Assembly (NCBI GenBank): GCA_035652095.1
Contig: DASREM010000028.1
Span: 310,001 to 374,000 of the forward strand
DNA length: 64,000 nucleotides
Direction of reading: 5' to 3'
Source: DASREM01 sp035652095
GTDB lineage: Bacteria > Acidobacteriota > Terriglobia > Terriglobales > Acidobacteriaceae
Both the position numbers and the translations under genes were made by a program. Positions 22,646 to 30,381 of the stretch are shown one piece after another (position 1 is the first letter of the stretch; each line of letters begins with the position of its first letter). The notes beneath the pieces are model-generated. The model saw only the letters and a program-made list of their open reading frames with translations. It did not search any database and had not been told where the DNA came from.

Positions 22646-23134
22646 TCAGTTCCTCGCGGCTTTTCCTTTTACCTCGGGTTCCTTGGTTTTGAGCAGGTCT
22701 TTCAGTTCCGACATGAATTCCTGTACATCTTTGAAATCAAGGTAGACCGAGGCGAAGCGGACATAGGCGACCTTATCGTGGCGGCGCAGGCGATTCATGA
22801 TCAGTTCGCCGAGTTCACTGGTCTTGCGCTCGCGCTCGGGAGATTCGATTACAAACGACTCGGCCTCGTTGACGATCTGCTCCAATTTGCTGATCGGTAC
22901 GGGACGCTTCTCGCAGGCGCGCAACAGGCCGTTCAGAACTTTCTGGCGGTCGAACTTTTCGCGGCGCCCGTCCTTTTTGACCACCATGTAGGGAATTTCG
23001 TCGATTCGCTCATACGTGGTGAACCGCTTGCCGCATTTCAAACACTCGCGGCGGCGGCGGATGGACTCGGCCTCTTTGCTCTCGCGCGAATCCACCACTT
23101 TGTCATTTGCAAAACCGCAGAAAGGACACTTCAT
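22646..23134 (-). CDS. nrdR: Transcriptional repressor NrdR
   Basis: The 162-residue protein starts MKCPFCGFANDKVVDSR and has the second half of the zinc ribbon, CLKCGKRFTTYE, then an ATP-cone domain (VVKKDGRREKFDRQKVLNG ... RKTSELGELIMNRLRRHDKV) and a C-terminal helix. This is the full-length, standard NrdR arrangement. It represses ribonucleotide reductase genes by binding NrdR boxes when its cone carries dATP. No ribonucleotide reductase gene is adjacent, so its targets lie elsewhere. The genes on either side are on the same strand but unrelated. Confidence 0.97.
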   Translation of the reverse strand: MKCPFCGFANDKVVDSRESKEAESIRRRRECLKCGKRFTTYERIDEIPYMVVKKDGRREKFDRQKVLNGLLRACEKRPVPISKLEQIVNEAESFVIESPERERKTSELGELIMNRLRRHDKVAYVRFASVYLDFKDVQEFMSELKDLLKTKEPEVKGKAARN

Positions 23135-23183
23135 GAAGCTTGGGACTCAGGCCATTGTAACAGGTAGGATTGCGGGGCGTGGG

Positions 23184-24245
23184 TCAGGTGGACTCAGCCG
23201 GACGTACGGTTTCGCCGGCTTCGGCCTGATGGCTCTCTTTGGAAAGCTTGCGCAGGGAGAGGTGTTCGCGGTGGGCCAGAAGCAGGCCGAAGGGAACCAC
23301 CGCAACAAAGGTGACCAGCCATAACAGGATGCCGCAGCTGGCAGCTAGTTCCTTGGGCACGTCGAAAATGTGCTCCAGGGCAGCGATGGTGGCCAGTTGC
23401 GAGCCACCCCCTACACCGGGCAATTGAATGGTGGATCCCACCATGCTCGACCCCATCAGCAGCAGGACCTGGGTTTGGGGGATTTCCAGCGGCTCGGCGC
23501 CGTAGGAGTGGGTGACCTCCTTGTAGGCGACGGCAATTACGGCCCACATACCGATCGACAGAGCGATGAGCTGCACCAGGGACCAGGGACTGTGAATGGT
23601 CTTGAGGCCGCTGCTGAACTCGCGGATCCGCATGGCGGCGCGTTGGCCGAAATTGGAAGCGAGGTGCGCGAAGCGGCGTTCAACCCAGGCTGCAAGGGCC
23701 TCGCCCCGGCGATCCATCACGATCGCCGCCACCGTGAGTCCGACCACGAGGACGGTGAAAAACAAACCGGCCTTCTGAAAATCCGCATAGTAAGACAGGC
23801 GCTTGGGAGCCGTGGCCAGGAATGCCGCCATGATCAGCAAGAAGGTAAAGCCGCCAATATCGAAAATGCGTTCCACGGCCCAAACCGCAACCTGCGAGGA
23901 AAAGCTCAGGTTGTGCCGTCGCGCGATCAGGTAGGGACGAATCAACTCTCCCGGGCGTCCCAATACCGCCAGCCCGGTAAAACCGATCAGGGTCGGGGCC
24001 ACCAGCCCGAGGGCGGAAGCCTTGGGGCGAACCGGGCGCAGGAAAATCTGCCAGCGGAATGCCCGCATAATGTATGCGATGTAGATGAGCGCAATCGCGT
24101 GTCCCACATGCCACAAATCGATATGGTCGGTTTGCGCCCAGAACGTAGCCCAATCGAAGTTCCGCCAGGTACGAAACTGAACGTAAACCAGGATCGCAAA
24201 CACTACCCCGACGAGTCCGTAAATGCTGGCTTGTTTCTTGTTCAT
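23184..24245 (-). CDS. Flippase-like membrane protein (LPG synthase TM domain, UPF0104)
   Basis: The 353-residue protein has about eight membrane segments. Conserved pieces of the AglD/LPG_synthase_TM family are visible: a short first helix, YIMRAFRWQIFLRP, GFTGLAVLGRPGELIRPYLIARR with AVERIFDIGGFT, and GVGGGSQLATIAALEHIFDVP. It lacks the C-terminal catalytic domain that MprF-type lysyl-phosphatidylglycerol synthases carry, so it is more likely a lipid or glycolipid transport protein. The physiological substrate is not known. It is separated from nrdR by 49 bp on the same strand. Confidence 0.85.
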   Translation of the reverse strand: MNKKQASIYGLVGVVFAILVYVQFRTWRNFDWATFWAQTDHIDLWHVGHAIALIYIAYIMRAFRWQIFLRPVRPKASALGLVAPTLIGFTGLAVLGRPGELIRPYLIARRHNLSFSSQVAVWAVERIFDIGGFTFLLIMAAFLATAPKRLSYYADFQKAGLFFTVLVVGLTVAAIVMDRRGEALAAWVERRFAHLASNFGQRAAMRIREFSSGLKTIHSPWSLVQLIALSIGMWAVIAVAYKEVTHSYGAEPLEIPQTQVLLLMGSSMVGSTIQLPGVGGGSQLATIAALEHIFDVPKELAASCGILLWLVTFVAVVPFGLLLAHREHLSLRKLSKESHQAEAGETVRPAEST

Positions 24246-24341
24246 CGACCCGAGATGTCTACGCCCTGCAATGAAGAAAGAATGGAGTGCGAGATACCTT
24301 TGCCAAGTTATATGACATCGGCCAATGGGTCAATCTGCCGA

Positions 24342-25163
24342 TCAGCGTACCGCCTGTGGCGACGGTGTGGGCTGGATGGATTCACTGGTTTCGGCGGCGG
24401 GGGCCGGTTTCGAGGGAGCAGGCTTTTTTGCCGACTTCACGGCTGGAGATTTCGCAGTTGCCTTGCGCTCGGCTAATTTTTTGCGGTTGAACTCGCGAAT
24501 GATCTTCGCGACGTAGGCGCGGGTTTCATAATACGGAGGCACGCCATGATATTGCTCGACCCGGTGTGGTCCGGCGTTGTACGCGGCGAGCGCCTTCACA
24601 ATATCGAAATTGTATTGCTCCAGCAGTTCGCGGAGATAGCGCGTGCCGCCTTCCACGTTCGCTTCGGGATCAAACGAGTTGTTGACACCAAGCTGGTTTG
24701 CGGTCTGGGGCATGAGCTGCATGAGCCCGCGGGCGCCTTTCGGCGACACCGCCCGGGAGTTGAATCCGCTTTCGGCATGGATGACGCTGTTGATCAAGTC
24801 CGGATCGATCTTGTGACGATCACTGATGGAGTTGATAACTTCGTTGAGCGCTTTTGCGTCCAGGGCTTTCGGTTGCGGTAGGGCAATGCTTAAAGGTTTT
24901 CGAACCGCCGGGGCCGTGGCTGCAAGTGCCGCCGGTGCGGTGACCGGGGTGAGGTCCTTTTCAAAGTGGTCAATATCGGCGGTCGGAATATCAACGAAGG
25001 CGGAATTGTCGGGCGTAGTGTAGAGGCGGGTCACGGGGCCGACGACCTGGCGATGCTCGTGGCGGATGGAAAAGCCGTTCTGCAGGATGGCAACGTCCGC
25101 GGCGAACCCGGTCGTCGAGAGGAGGACGGCGGTGATCGCCCCGAGTTGTCGCAGACTAGGCAT
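24342..25163 (-). CDS. Secreted lytic transglycosylase, SLT family
   Basis: A signal peptide (about residues 1-21) begins the 273-residue protein. A variable 90-residue region follows. The SLT domain spans about 110-230: HKIDPDLINSVIHAESGFN holds the catalytic Glu, then SPKGARGLMQLMPQTA, GTRYLRELLEQY and ALAAYNAGPHRVEQY. The C-terminus is Lys/Ala/Pro-rich. The enzyme cleaves peptidoglycan between MurNAc and GlcNAc to anhydro products in the periplasm, serving wall turnover or insertion of envelope machinery. The short N-terminal segment before the domain does not match a recognised domain. No secretion-system genes adjoin it. Confidence 0.92.
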   Translation of the reverse strand: MPSLRQLGAITAVLLSTTGFAADVAILQNGFSIRHEHRQVVGPVTRLYTTPDNSAFVDIPTADIDHFEKDLTPVTAPAALAATAPAVRKPLSIALPQPKALDAKALNEVINSISDRHKIDPDLINSVIHAESGFNSRAVSPKGARGLMQLMPQTANQLGVNNSFDPEANVEGGTRYLRELLEQYNFDIVKALAAYNAGPHRVEQYHGVPPYYETRAYVAKIIREFNRKKLAERKATAKSPAVKSAKKPAPSKPAPAAETSESIQPTPSPQAVR

Positions 25164-25185
25164 GTTTCATACCGTTCGCCTGGGG

Positions 25186-25226
25186 GCTGCGCCCGCCGGA
25201 CAGCCGAGGGCGGCTGTCCCTACACG
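25186..25226. repeat. Palindromic intergenic repeat, CAGCCG family
   Basis: GGACAGCC and GGCTGTCC (25198-25219) flank a GAGGGC spacer, with GCGCCCGCC upstream and CTACACGG downstream. The outer parts resemble the copy at 5062. The repeat fills the 70-bp gap between the lytic transglycosylase and the HAD hydrolase. Confidence 0.8.
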
Positions 25227-25233
25227 GTTGTCG

Positions 25234-26097
25234 CTATACAACTTTCGATCCCAGGACTTGCTCGATCGCGGCAGCCACGCCGCATTCTGCGTTCGACAGA
25301 GTGACCGGCCAGCCGTGCCCGCGCAGTTCTTCGGACGCATTTCCCATGATAAATGGCAGGCCAGCAAAGGCCAACATCTCTATGTCGTTGTAATTGTCAC
25401 CGATGGCCATGACCTGTTCCCGGGGAAAGCCGCGGTAATTGGCCCAGCGCTCGAGGGCGTGACCCTTGGAACAGCCGCGGTTCAGCACATCCACGATGGA
25501 GAGGTCGCGGACGGGATATTCAGTGCGCAGGACGGTGATTTCGTTCACCAGGTCGCTGCCAGCAATGACCGCCAGAGCCTGATGCATGCGTTCAATCGGA
25601 CCGCAAAACATGGCCTGCACCGGATCGGTGGTCAGGGAAGTCTCGACGGGGATGACGAAGTCAATATAGCGCATGTTCTTTTCCAGCCAGCGCTGGATGC
25701 TGGAGGTAAGTTCATCCATGCGCTCGAGGACGATTGCGCCCTTGGACTCCTTGTCGAAGGTGAGAACGGTATTACCGCGAAAATCGGCCATGAGCCGGCA
25801 AAGCTTTCGGCAGGTCGCGGCCGGAAGCATGTCGCGATGAAAAGTCTCGCCTTGGAGGGAACGCGTGATGGCGCCGTTCGAGCTGATGACCCAGAGATCG
25901 AATCCAAGTTGCTCGACGATCGGCATGGCAAAGGTGTGGCGGCGTCCGGTGACGACCACGACTTCAATGCCCTCGTCGCGACAGCGGCGAAGCGCGGCAA
26001 GATCGGCAGGGGAGATCTGGAATTCCGGGTTCAGCAGCGTGCCGTCAATATCGATGGCCAGCAGGCGAATGGGATGGGTCACAGGAAATTTTAGCAT
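25234..26097 (-). CDS. HAD-superfamily hydrolase, Cof type
   Basis: The 287-residue protein has motif I LLAIDIDGTLL (nucleophile Asp near 16), motif II VVTGR, the Cof-type (C2) cap domain in the middle, and motif III/IV at the C-terminus (EQVMAIGDNYNDIEML), with Lys 'HALERW' in between. Cof-type HADs are cytosolic Mg-dependent phosphatases acting on sugar phosphates, nucleotides or flavin phosphates. The substrate is not determinable here. Start ATG 26097 gives the usual distance to motif I. It is the first gene of the minus-strand run that continues to 7.4 kb. Confidence 0.88.
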   Translation of the reverse strand: MLKFPVTHPIRLLAIDIDGTLLNPEFQISPADLAALRRCRDEGIEVVVVTGRRHTFAMPIVEQLGFDLWVISSNGAITRSLQGETFHRDMLPAATCRKLCRLMADFRGNTVLTFDKESKGAIVLERMDELTSSIQRWLEKNMRYIDFVIPVETSLTTDPVQAMFCGPIERMHQALAVIAGSDLVNEITVLRTEYPVRDLSIVDVLNRGCSKGHALERWANYRGFPREQVMAIGDNYNDIEMLAFAGLPFIMGNASEELRGHGWPVTLSNAECGVAAAIEQVLGSKVV

Positions 26098-26216
26098 TCT
26101 GCATACGGCGGTCCTCCTCGGCGGCGGCAGGGTCCATTCTGTTGGATGTTGAAGGTGTCTGAAGGCAAGCTGCGGACTCGGTTACTAAGGTAAACGGAGC
26201 ATCACTCGCTGCATGC

Positions 26217-26222
26217 TATAGT
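26217..26222 (+). promoter_or_regulatory. Extended -10 box (TGCTATAGT)
   Basis: TATAGT with an upstream TG (TGCTATAGT) ends 13 nt before the ATG at 26236, so the 5' leader would be about 7 nt at most. This is the third near-leaderless arrangement in the window; no heptamer array is seen here. Confidence 0.4.
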
Positions 26223-26235
26223 TCGCAACAGCGCG

Positions 26236-26973
26236 ATGGGATTCTTTACATCTCTGTTCTATCCCTGGGGAATCATCCTGCAGGTGGTGGCGATTGTGCA
26301 TTTTATCCGCCGCCGCCCGGATGGCTATTGGCTGTGGGTAATCCTGTTCCTGGGGCCGCTGGGCGCGCTGATTTACATCTTTGTTGAAGTCCTGCCTGAC
26401 GCCGGTTTGTTGCGGCAATCTTTCAAGGTGTTTCCCCGACGCTCGCGGATTCGCGAACTAGAGGCGGCAATCCTCGACAATCCTTCAGCGGGGAATTACG
26501 AAGAGCTGGCGGACTTGTACCTGGAAGATGGGAACTTTGCGCGAGCGCGGCAATGTTATGACCACGCTATCTCGTCGCGCACAGATTCGCCCGATCCCTT
26601 CTACCGGCGTGCGATTGCTGAGATGGAGATGGGGGATTTCGCGGCAGCTGTTCCCGACATGGAAAGAGTCGTGGGCAAAGATCCGAAATACGACTTCCAT
26701 CGCGCCAAGGGGTTGCTCGCGCATGCTTATGCGAATACGGGAAACGTTGAGCAGGCGCAGAAATTGTTTCGCGAGGCGGTGGAGATTTCTACGCTATCCG
26801 AGACGTACTACAACTACGCGACATTCCTGGCAGGGCAGCAGCGTTGCGCGGAAGCGCGGGAATGGGCACAGCGGATCCTCGCCAAGAAGCCGACCATGCC
26901 GGGATATCTGAAGCGCAGAGAGCGGCCGTGGTTCCGGAAGGCGAGCGGGTTGTTGAAGAGACTGCCGGGATAG
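26236..26973 (+). CDS. Membrane protein with TPR repeats
   Basis: The 245-residue protein has two hydrophobic segments at about 5-22 and 33-55 (YPWGIILQVVAIVHFI, WLWVILFLGPLGALIYIFVE), a PLDc_N-like arrangement, then TPR-type helices from about 80: NYEELADLYLEDGNFARARQ, FYRRAIAEMEMGDFAAAVPD, HRAKGLLAHAYANTGNVEQA and YYNYATFLAGQQRCAEAREW. The TPR part would lie in the cytosol or periplasm and recruit partners. No catalytic motif is present, so the role is unknown. It is the first of a plus-strand stretch and its neighbours do not suggest a pathway. Confidence 0.75.
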   Translation: MGFFTSLFYPWGIILQVVAIVHFIRRRPDGYWLWVILFLGPLGALIYIFVEVLPDAGLLRQSFKVFPRRSRIRELEAAILDNPSAGNYEELADLYLEDGNFARARQCYDHAISSRTDSPDPFYRRAIAEMEMGDFAAAVPDMERVVGKDPKYDFHRAKGLLAHAYANTGNVEQAQKLFREAVEISTLSETYYNYATFLAGQQRCAEAREWAQRILAKKPTMPGYLKRRERPWFRKASGLLKRLPG

Positions 26974-26987
26974 CATTTCGCGGGTTT

Positions 26988-27015
26988 CCCAAGTTTCTAA
27001 AAACGCGAACCTGGG
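26988..27015. repeat. Flanking stem-loop repeat, left copy
   Basis: CCCAAGTTTC (26988-26997) pairs, with G-T wobbles, with GCGAACCTGGG (27005-27015) and is followed by CACC. It matches the hairpin at 27607-27634 in sequence (AAGTTTC, A-rich loop, CG, GCACC) and orientation. It lies just after the TPR gene. Confidence 0.6.
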
Positions 27016-27060
27016 CACCACGCTTTTCGTCGAACTGTTCCCATGATTCCTGCTGGCTAC

Positions 27061-27585
27061 ATGGCGAAGCGAATTTACGCGCGACCTGATTGGTTGAACG
27101 CTCCTCATGTTGCTGACATCTATTCGGTCAGCGGCTGCATTTCGGAGTACTTCGCCGACTACATCCAATATTGGAAGCACAATGGTCATTGGTTTTTTGA
27201 TTCGGCAGAAATCATAAAGAGTGTTGCTGAGGAGCACTCAATTTCATTAGAGAGAACCTCGCTCTTTTATTACGAGGCTTACGAATTAGAATTCAACGGG
27301 AAAACGTGGCAGGCGTTCGGTTCTGAGCAATTGTTCACCACGAAGGTGACGTCGCCGTCAGAAGAGAAGCTCGAAGGATTCGATGTCGTCACATTCTATG
27401 TGAAAACCGCACCCGAATGCTCTCCGCTTTCTTGTAATTCAATTGCAGAGAAACTGCCGACCAATGAGCACTGTTTGTTGGCCTCTTTCGAAGTGGCGCG
27501 GAACGCACTCGATACCGGAGCTTTCAACGAAGCTGAACCGGGGCCATACAGAATCTTCGCGGTCTATTCCGTCCCCTGGTGCTGA
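27061..27585 (+). CDS. Orphan protein in lower-GC DNA between two stem-loop repeats
   Basis: Met at 27061 (MAKRIYARPDWLN) is chosen over ATG 27043. The 174-residue protein has the pattern SGCISEYFADYIQYWKHNGH and LFYYEAYELEFNGKTW, with many aromatic and acidic residues and no signal peptide or membrane segment. I do not recognise the family. Composition is visibly richer in A and T than the neighbours. The gene is bracketed by similar stem-loops at 26988 and 27607, which hints at transfer as a unit. Neighbours are a TPR protein and threonine synthase, with no functional link. Confidence 0.6.
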   Translation: MAKRIYARPDWLNAPHVADIYSVSGCISEYFADYIQYWKHNGHWFFDSAEIIKSVAEEHSISLERTSLFYYEAYELEFNGKTWQAFGSEQLFTTKVTSPSEEKLEGFDVVTFYVKTAPECSPLSCNSIAEKLPTNEHCLLASFEVARNALDTGAFNEAEPGPYRIFAVYSVPWC

Positions 27586-27606
27586 TGAACACGAGACTCG
27601 CGGAAT

Positions 27607-27634
27607 CACAAGTTTCGAAAACGTGAGATTTGTG
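27607..27634. repeat. Flanking stem-loop repeat, right copy
   Basis: CACAAGTTTC (27607-27616) pairs with GAGATTTGTG (27625-27634), with two G-T wobbles, and is followed by CACC. It is a direct-orientation relative of the hairpin at 26988. Confidence 0.6.
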
Positions 27635-27661
27635 CACCGTCGCTGCATTCACCAATCAAAG

Positions 27662-27696
27662 AAAATCAATAATCAACAATTGGAAATTGGCGATTG
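27662..27696. repeat. Short heptamer array upstream of thrC
   Basis: Five units in phase: AAAATCA, ATAATCA, ACAATTG, GAAATTG, GCGATTG. The units invert midway (TCA to TTG), so the array is partly self-complementary. It ends 29 bp before the thrC GTG. Confidence 0.65.
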
Positions 27697-27713
27697 AATT
27701 GTCTTCCTCCTGC

Positions 27714-27719
27714 TAAACT
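27714..27719 (+). promoter_or_regulatory. thrC: Possible -10 box (TGCTAAACT) of thrC
   Basis: TAAACT has an upstream TG and ends 6 nt before the GTG at 27726 (TTTCCC between). No ribosome-binding site is visible there, so leaderless expression is possible; the hexamer matches the consensus at four positions only. Confidence 0.3.
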
Positions 27720-27725
27720 TTTCCC

Positions 27726-28925
27726 GTGGCACGAATTACTTTTCTTGAGTGCACCAAGTGCGGCGCGCAGATTCCTGCGGACCGCCCGCAGACGGTCTGT
27801 CCCAAAGATGGCGGTGTACTGTATGCCCGCTACGATCTGCAATCCTTAAAGCAACACTTTAAGTCCGAAGCGTTACGGGGCCGAGCGGCGACAATGTGGC
27901 GCTACGCGGAAGTCCTGCCCGATGCGCAACCGGTATCGCTTGGCGAGGGCTTCACTCCGATGCTGTCCAGCCGCGAATACAAGCCCGTGTACATCAAAGA
28001 AGAAGGACTGAATCCTACAGGGTCGTTCAAGGCGCGCGGCATGTCGGCGGCGGTGACCATGGCGCGGGCCTACGGATTGAAGAAACTGGCTGCTCCTTCC
28101 GCGGGGAATGCGGCAAGCGCATTGGCGGCATATTCGGCGGCTGCGGGCATCGAGGCGCACCTCTTCATGCCCAGAGATGTGCCGATGGCCAATCGCATCG
28201 AGTGCGAGAGTTACGGAGCCCATGTAACTCTGGTGGATGGGTTGATCAGCGATTGCGCGAAGATGGTGGCCGAGCGCAAGGAGAAAGAAGGATGGTTCGA
28301 TGTCTCGACCTTGAAAGAGCCTTTTCGCATCGAGGGCAAGAAGACCATGGGGTATGAAATTGCCGAGCAGTTAGGGTGGCAGTTGCCCCAGGGGATTATC
28401 TATCCAACGGGCGGCGGAGTAGGGCTGATCGGCATGTGGAAGGCGTTTGATGAAATGGAGCAGTTAGGATGGATTGGGCCGGAGCGTCCGCAGATGGTAG
28501 CCGTGCAGGCAAGCGGATGCGCTCCCATTGCTAAAGCATGGGATGAAGGCAAGCAGACAGCCGATTTCTGGAACGGGGCGGCGACGGCAGCGGCGGGCTT
28601 GCGCGTCCCCAAGGCATATGGCGATTACCTGATCCTCGATATTTTGAACAGGAGTGGCGGGGTGGCACTGGCCGTGACCGACGCCGAGATCATGGATGCG
28701 TTTCATCATTGGGCCAAGGTGGAAGGAGTGTTTGCGGCCCCGGAAGGGGCAGCATCGCTGGCGGCGTATCGCAAACTGCGCGAGCGGGAGTTCTTCGGTC
28801 CCGACGACACGGTGGTGCTGTTCAATACCGGCTCTGGACTGAAATATCTGGATGTAATCGAAGGGCCGCGCAAGCCCAAGGTGCAGGGATCGAGGAATAT
28901 TGGGGGGATTATCGGGCCGTACTAG
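27726..28925 (+). CDS. thrC: Threonine synthase
   Basis: A GTG start opens the 399-residue PLP enzyme. An N-terminal zinc-ribbon-like piece CTKCGAQIPADRPQTVCPKDG (split here as CTKCGAQIP and CPKDGG) precedes the catalytic domain. NPTGSFKARGMSAAV carries the lysine that binds PLP; SAGNAASALAAY and PTGGGVGLIGMWKAF hold the phosphate-binding loops. It converts O-phosphohomoserine to threonine, in the cytosol. The length matches the class I/YrhA-like short form. No other threonine genes are adjacent. The start is supported by the possible promoter immediately upstream. Confidence 0.9.
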   Translation: MARITFLECTKCGAQIPADRPQTVCPKDGGVLYARYDLQSLKQHFKSEALRGRAATMWRYAEVLPDAQPVSLGEGFTPMLSSREYKPVYIKEEGLNPTGSFKARGMSAAVTMARAYGLKKLAAPSAGNAASALAAYSAAAGIEAHLFMPRDVPMANRIECESYGAHVTLVDGLISDCAKMVAERKEKEGWFDVSTLKEPFRIEGKKTMGYEIAEQLGWQLPQGIIYPTGGGVGLIGMWKAFDEMEQLGWIGPERPQMVAVQASGCAPIAKAWDEGKQTADFWNGAATAAAGLRVPKAYGDYLILDILNRSGGVALAVTDAEIMDAFHHWAKVEGVFAAPEGAASLAAYRKLREREFFGPDDTVVLFNTGSGLKYLDVIEGPRKPKVQGSRNIGGIIGPY

Positions 28926-28973
28926 CCCGTTTAGCCATCAGCGTTTGCCCCCGCAATCAAGTCAATCTCGTCT

Positions 28974-30212
28974 ATGCCAGCGGTACTTATGACTGAGCAT
29001 CTCTACTATCACGATTCGTTTCTCTACGAGTTTGACGCCGTGGTGGCGGAATTTTGTGCGGGGACTCGCCCGGCGATCATTCTGAACCAGACCGCGTTTT
29101 ATCCCACGAGCGGGGGGCAGGTGTTCGATACCGGATGGATTGTGTCGAACGGGCAGCGCGCGCGTGTCATTGAGGTGGCCGAGGAGGAGGGGAAAATTCT
29201 GCACTATCTCGAGCCATCGGTGCACTTCGCGCCCGGCCTGCCGGTGCATGGAGTGATCGACATCGAGCGACGACGCGACCACATGCAGCAGCACTCGGGT
29301 CAGCATGTGCTGTCTGCGGCGTTCGTGCGCCTGTTCAACATGGCGACAGTTTCGTTTCACATGGGCGAGGACTACTGCTCCATCGATCTGGATACGAAGA
29401 CCCTCTCCGCGCAGCAGGTCGAAGCGGCCGAGAAACTTGCGAACGAGGTTGTGTTGGAGGATCGTTCTGTCGAAATTCGGTTCGTTACACAGGAGCAAGC
29501 GCAAGGAATGGGACTGCGCAAACTGCCTCCAGTAGAGCGCGACAAGCTGCGACTGATCGAGGTGAAGGATTTCGATTTGACGGCTTGTGGTGGAACGCAT
29601 GTGCGGTCCACGGGACAGATCGGGGCGATCCTGTTGCGCAAGACCGAGAAGGTTAAGCAGGGCTGGCGAGTTGAGTTCGTGTGCGGCACGCGAGCGGTAA
29701 AGACGGCGCGGGGAGACTACACGGCTTTAACCGAAGCGGCGGGACTGTTTTCGAGCGCACTGGCGGATGTTCCGCAGCAGGTACGCAAGACACAGGAGGA
29801 GTTGAGGGGATCGCGCAAGGGCCGTGAGCAGTTGCTGGCGGAGATCGCGGAGTTGTATGCAGAGAAAGCGCTGGCGGAGACTGCGCAGAAGAATGGCAGA
29901 AAAATTGTGACTAGAATTTTTCCGGATCGCGATCTCGCGTTTATCAAGCTGATGGCGCAGAAGGCGACGCGGCAGGGGTCGGGCGTGGTGGCCTTGCTGG
30001 CTTCTACGGCTTCTCCAGCGGCTCTGGTGTTTGCCGAGTCTCCAGATCAAACTTTCGATATGGGAGCGCTGATGAAAGAAGCGCTGGCCGAATTGGGCGG
30101 ACGCGGTGGCGGCAGCCGAGATATGGCCCAGGGCGGGCCTCAGCAGGTGGAGGCAATTGGTCCTGTGTTGGCGGAACTGGAGAAGAGGATTTCTGATTCG
30201 GCAAAACCATGA
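28974..30212 (+). CDS. Alanyl-tRNA editing protein (AlaX-type, with DHHA1 domain)
   Basis: The 412-residue protein begins either at ATG 28974 or at ATG 28989 (MTEHLYYHDSFLYEF). The N-terminal barrel contains YPTSGGQVFDTG and the zinc site HMQQHSGQHVLSAAF plus CGGTHVRSTGQIG (His, His, Cys, His). The last about 70 residues carry the DHHA1-like glycine-rich domain (ELGGRGGGSRDMAQGG). There is no synthetase catalytic domain, so it is a free-standing editor that removes mischarged serine or glycine from tRNA-Ala in the cytosol. It follows thrC by 48 bp, which fits a shared amino-acid theme but may be chance. Confidence 0.92.
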   Translation: MPAVLMTEHLYYHDSFLYEFDAVVAEFCAGTRPAIILNQTAFYPTSGGQVFDTGWIVSNGQRARVIEVAEEEGKILHYLEPSVHFAPGLPVHGVIDIERRRDHMQQHSGQHVLSAAFVRLFNMATVSFHMGEDYCSIDLDTKTLSAQQVEAAEKLANEVVLEDRSVEIRFVTQEQAQGMGLRKLPPVERDKLRLIEVKDFDLTACGGTHVRSTGQIGAILLRKTEKVKQGWRVEFVCGTRAVKTARGDYTALTEAAGLFSSALADVPQQVRKTQEELRGSRKGREQLLAEIAELYAEKALAETAQKNGRKIVTRIFPDRDLAFIKLMAQKATRQGSGVVALLASTASPAALVFAESPDQTFDMGALMKEALAELGGRGGGSRDMAQGGPQQVEAIGPVLAELEKRISDSAKP

Positions 30213-30381
30213 AGCCCCAGAACAGCCGCAGAAACCGGCGAGAGGGCTTGACCTTAGAGTAGCTTCAACCCCAGCACTCTCTCGGTTTCCCCGCACAGTC
30301 CCCGTCGTTCACCTTAAGAGCTGGAACAGAGTGCTCGGCTGCGTTGCATTCGCTCCCGGGGTCGGAATGACGAAGCTAAGC

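Noticed and set aside
23370..24476. 368-codon plus-strand frame over the flippase-like gene
   Set aside because: Antisense shadow with Gln/Arg/Gly bias and no family motif.
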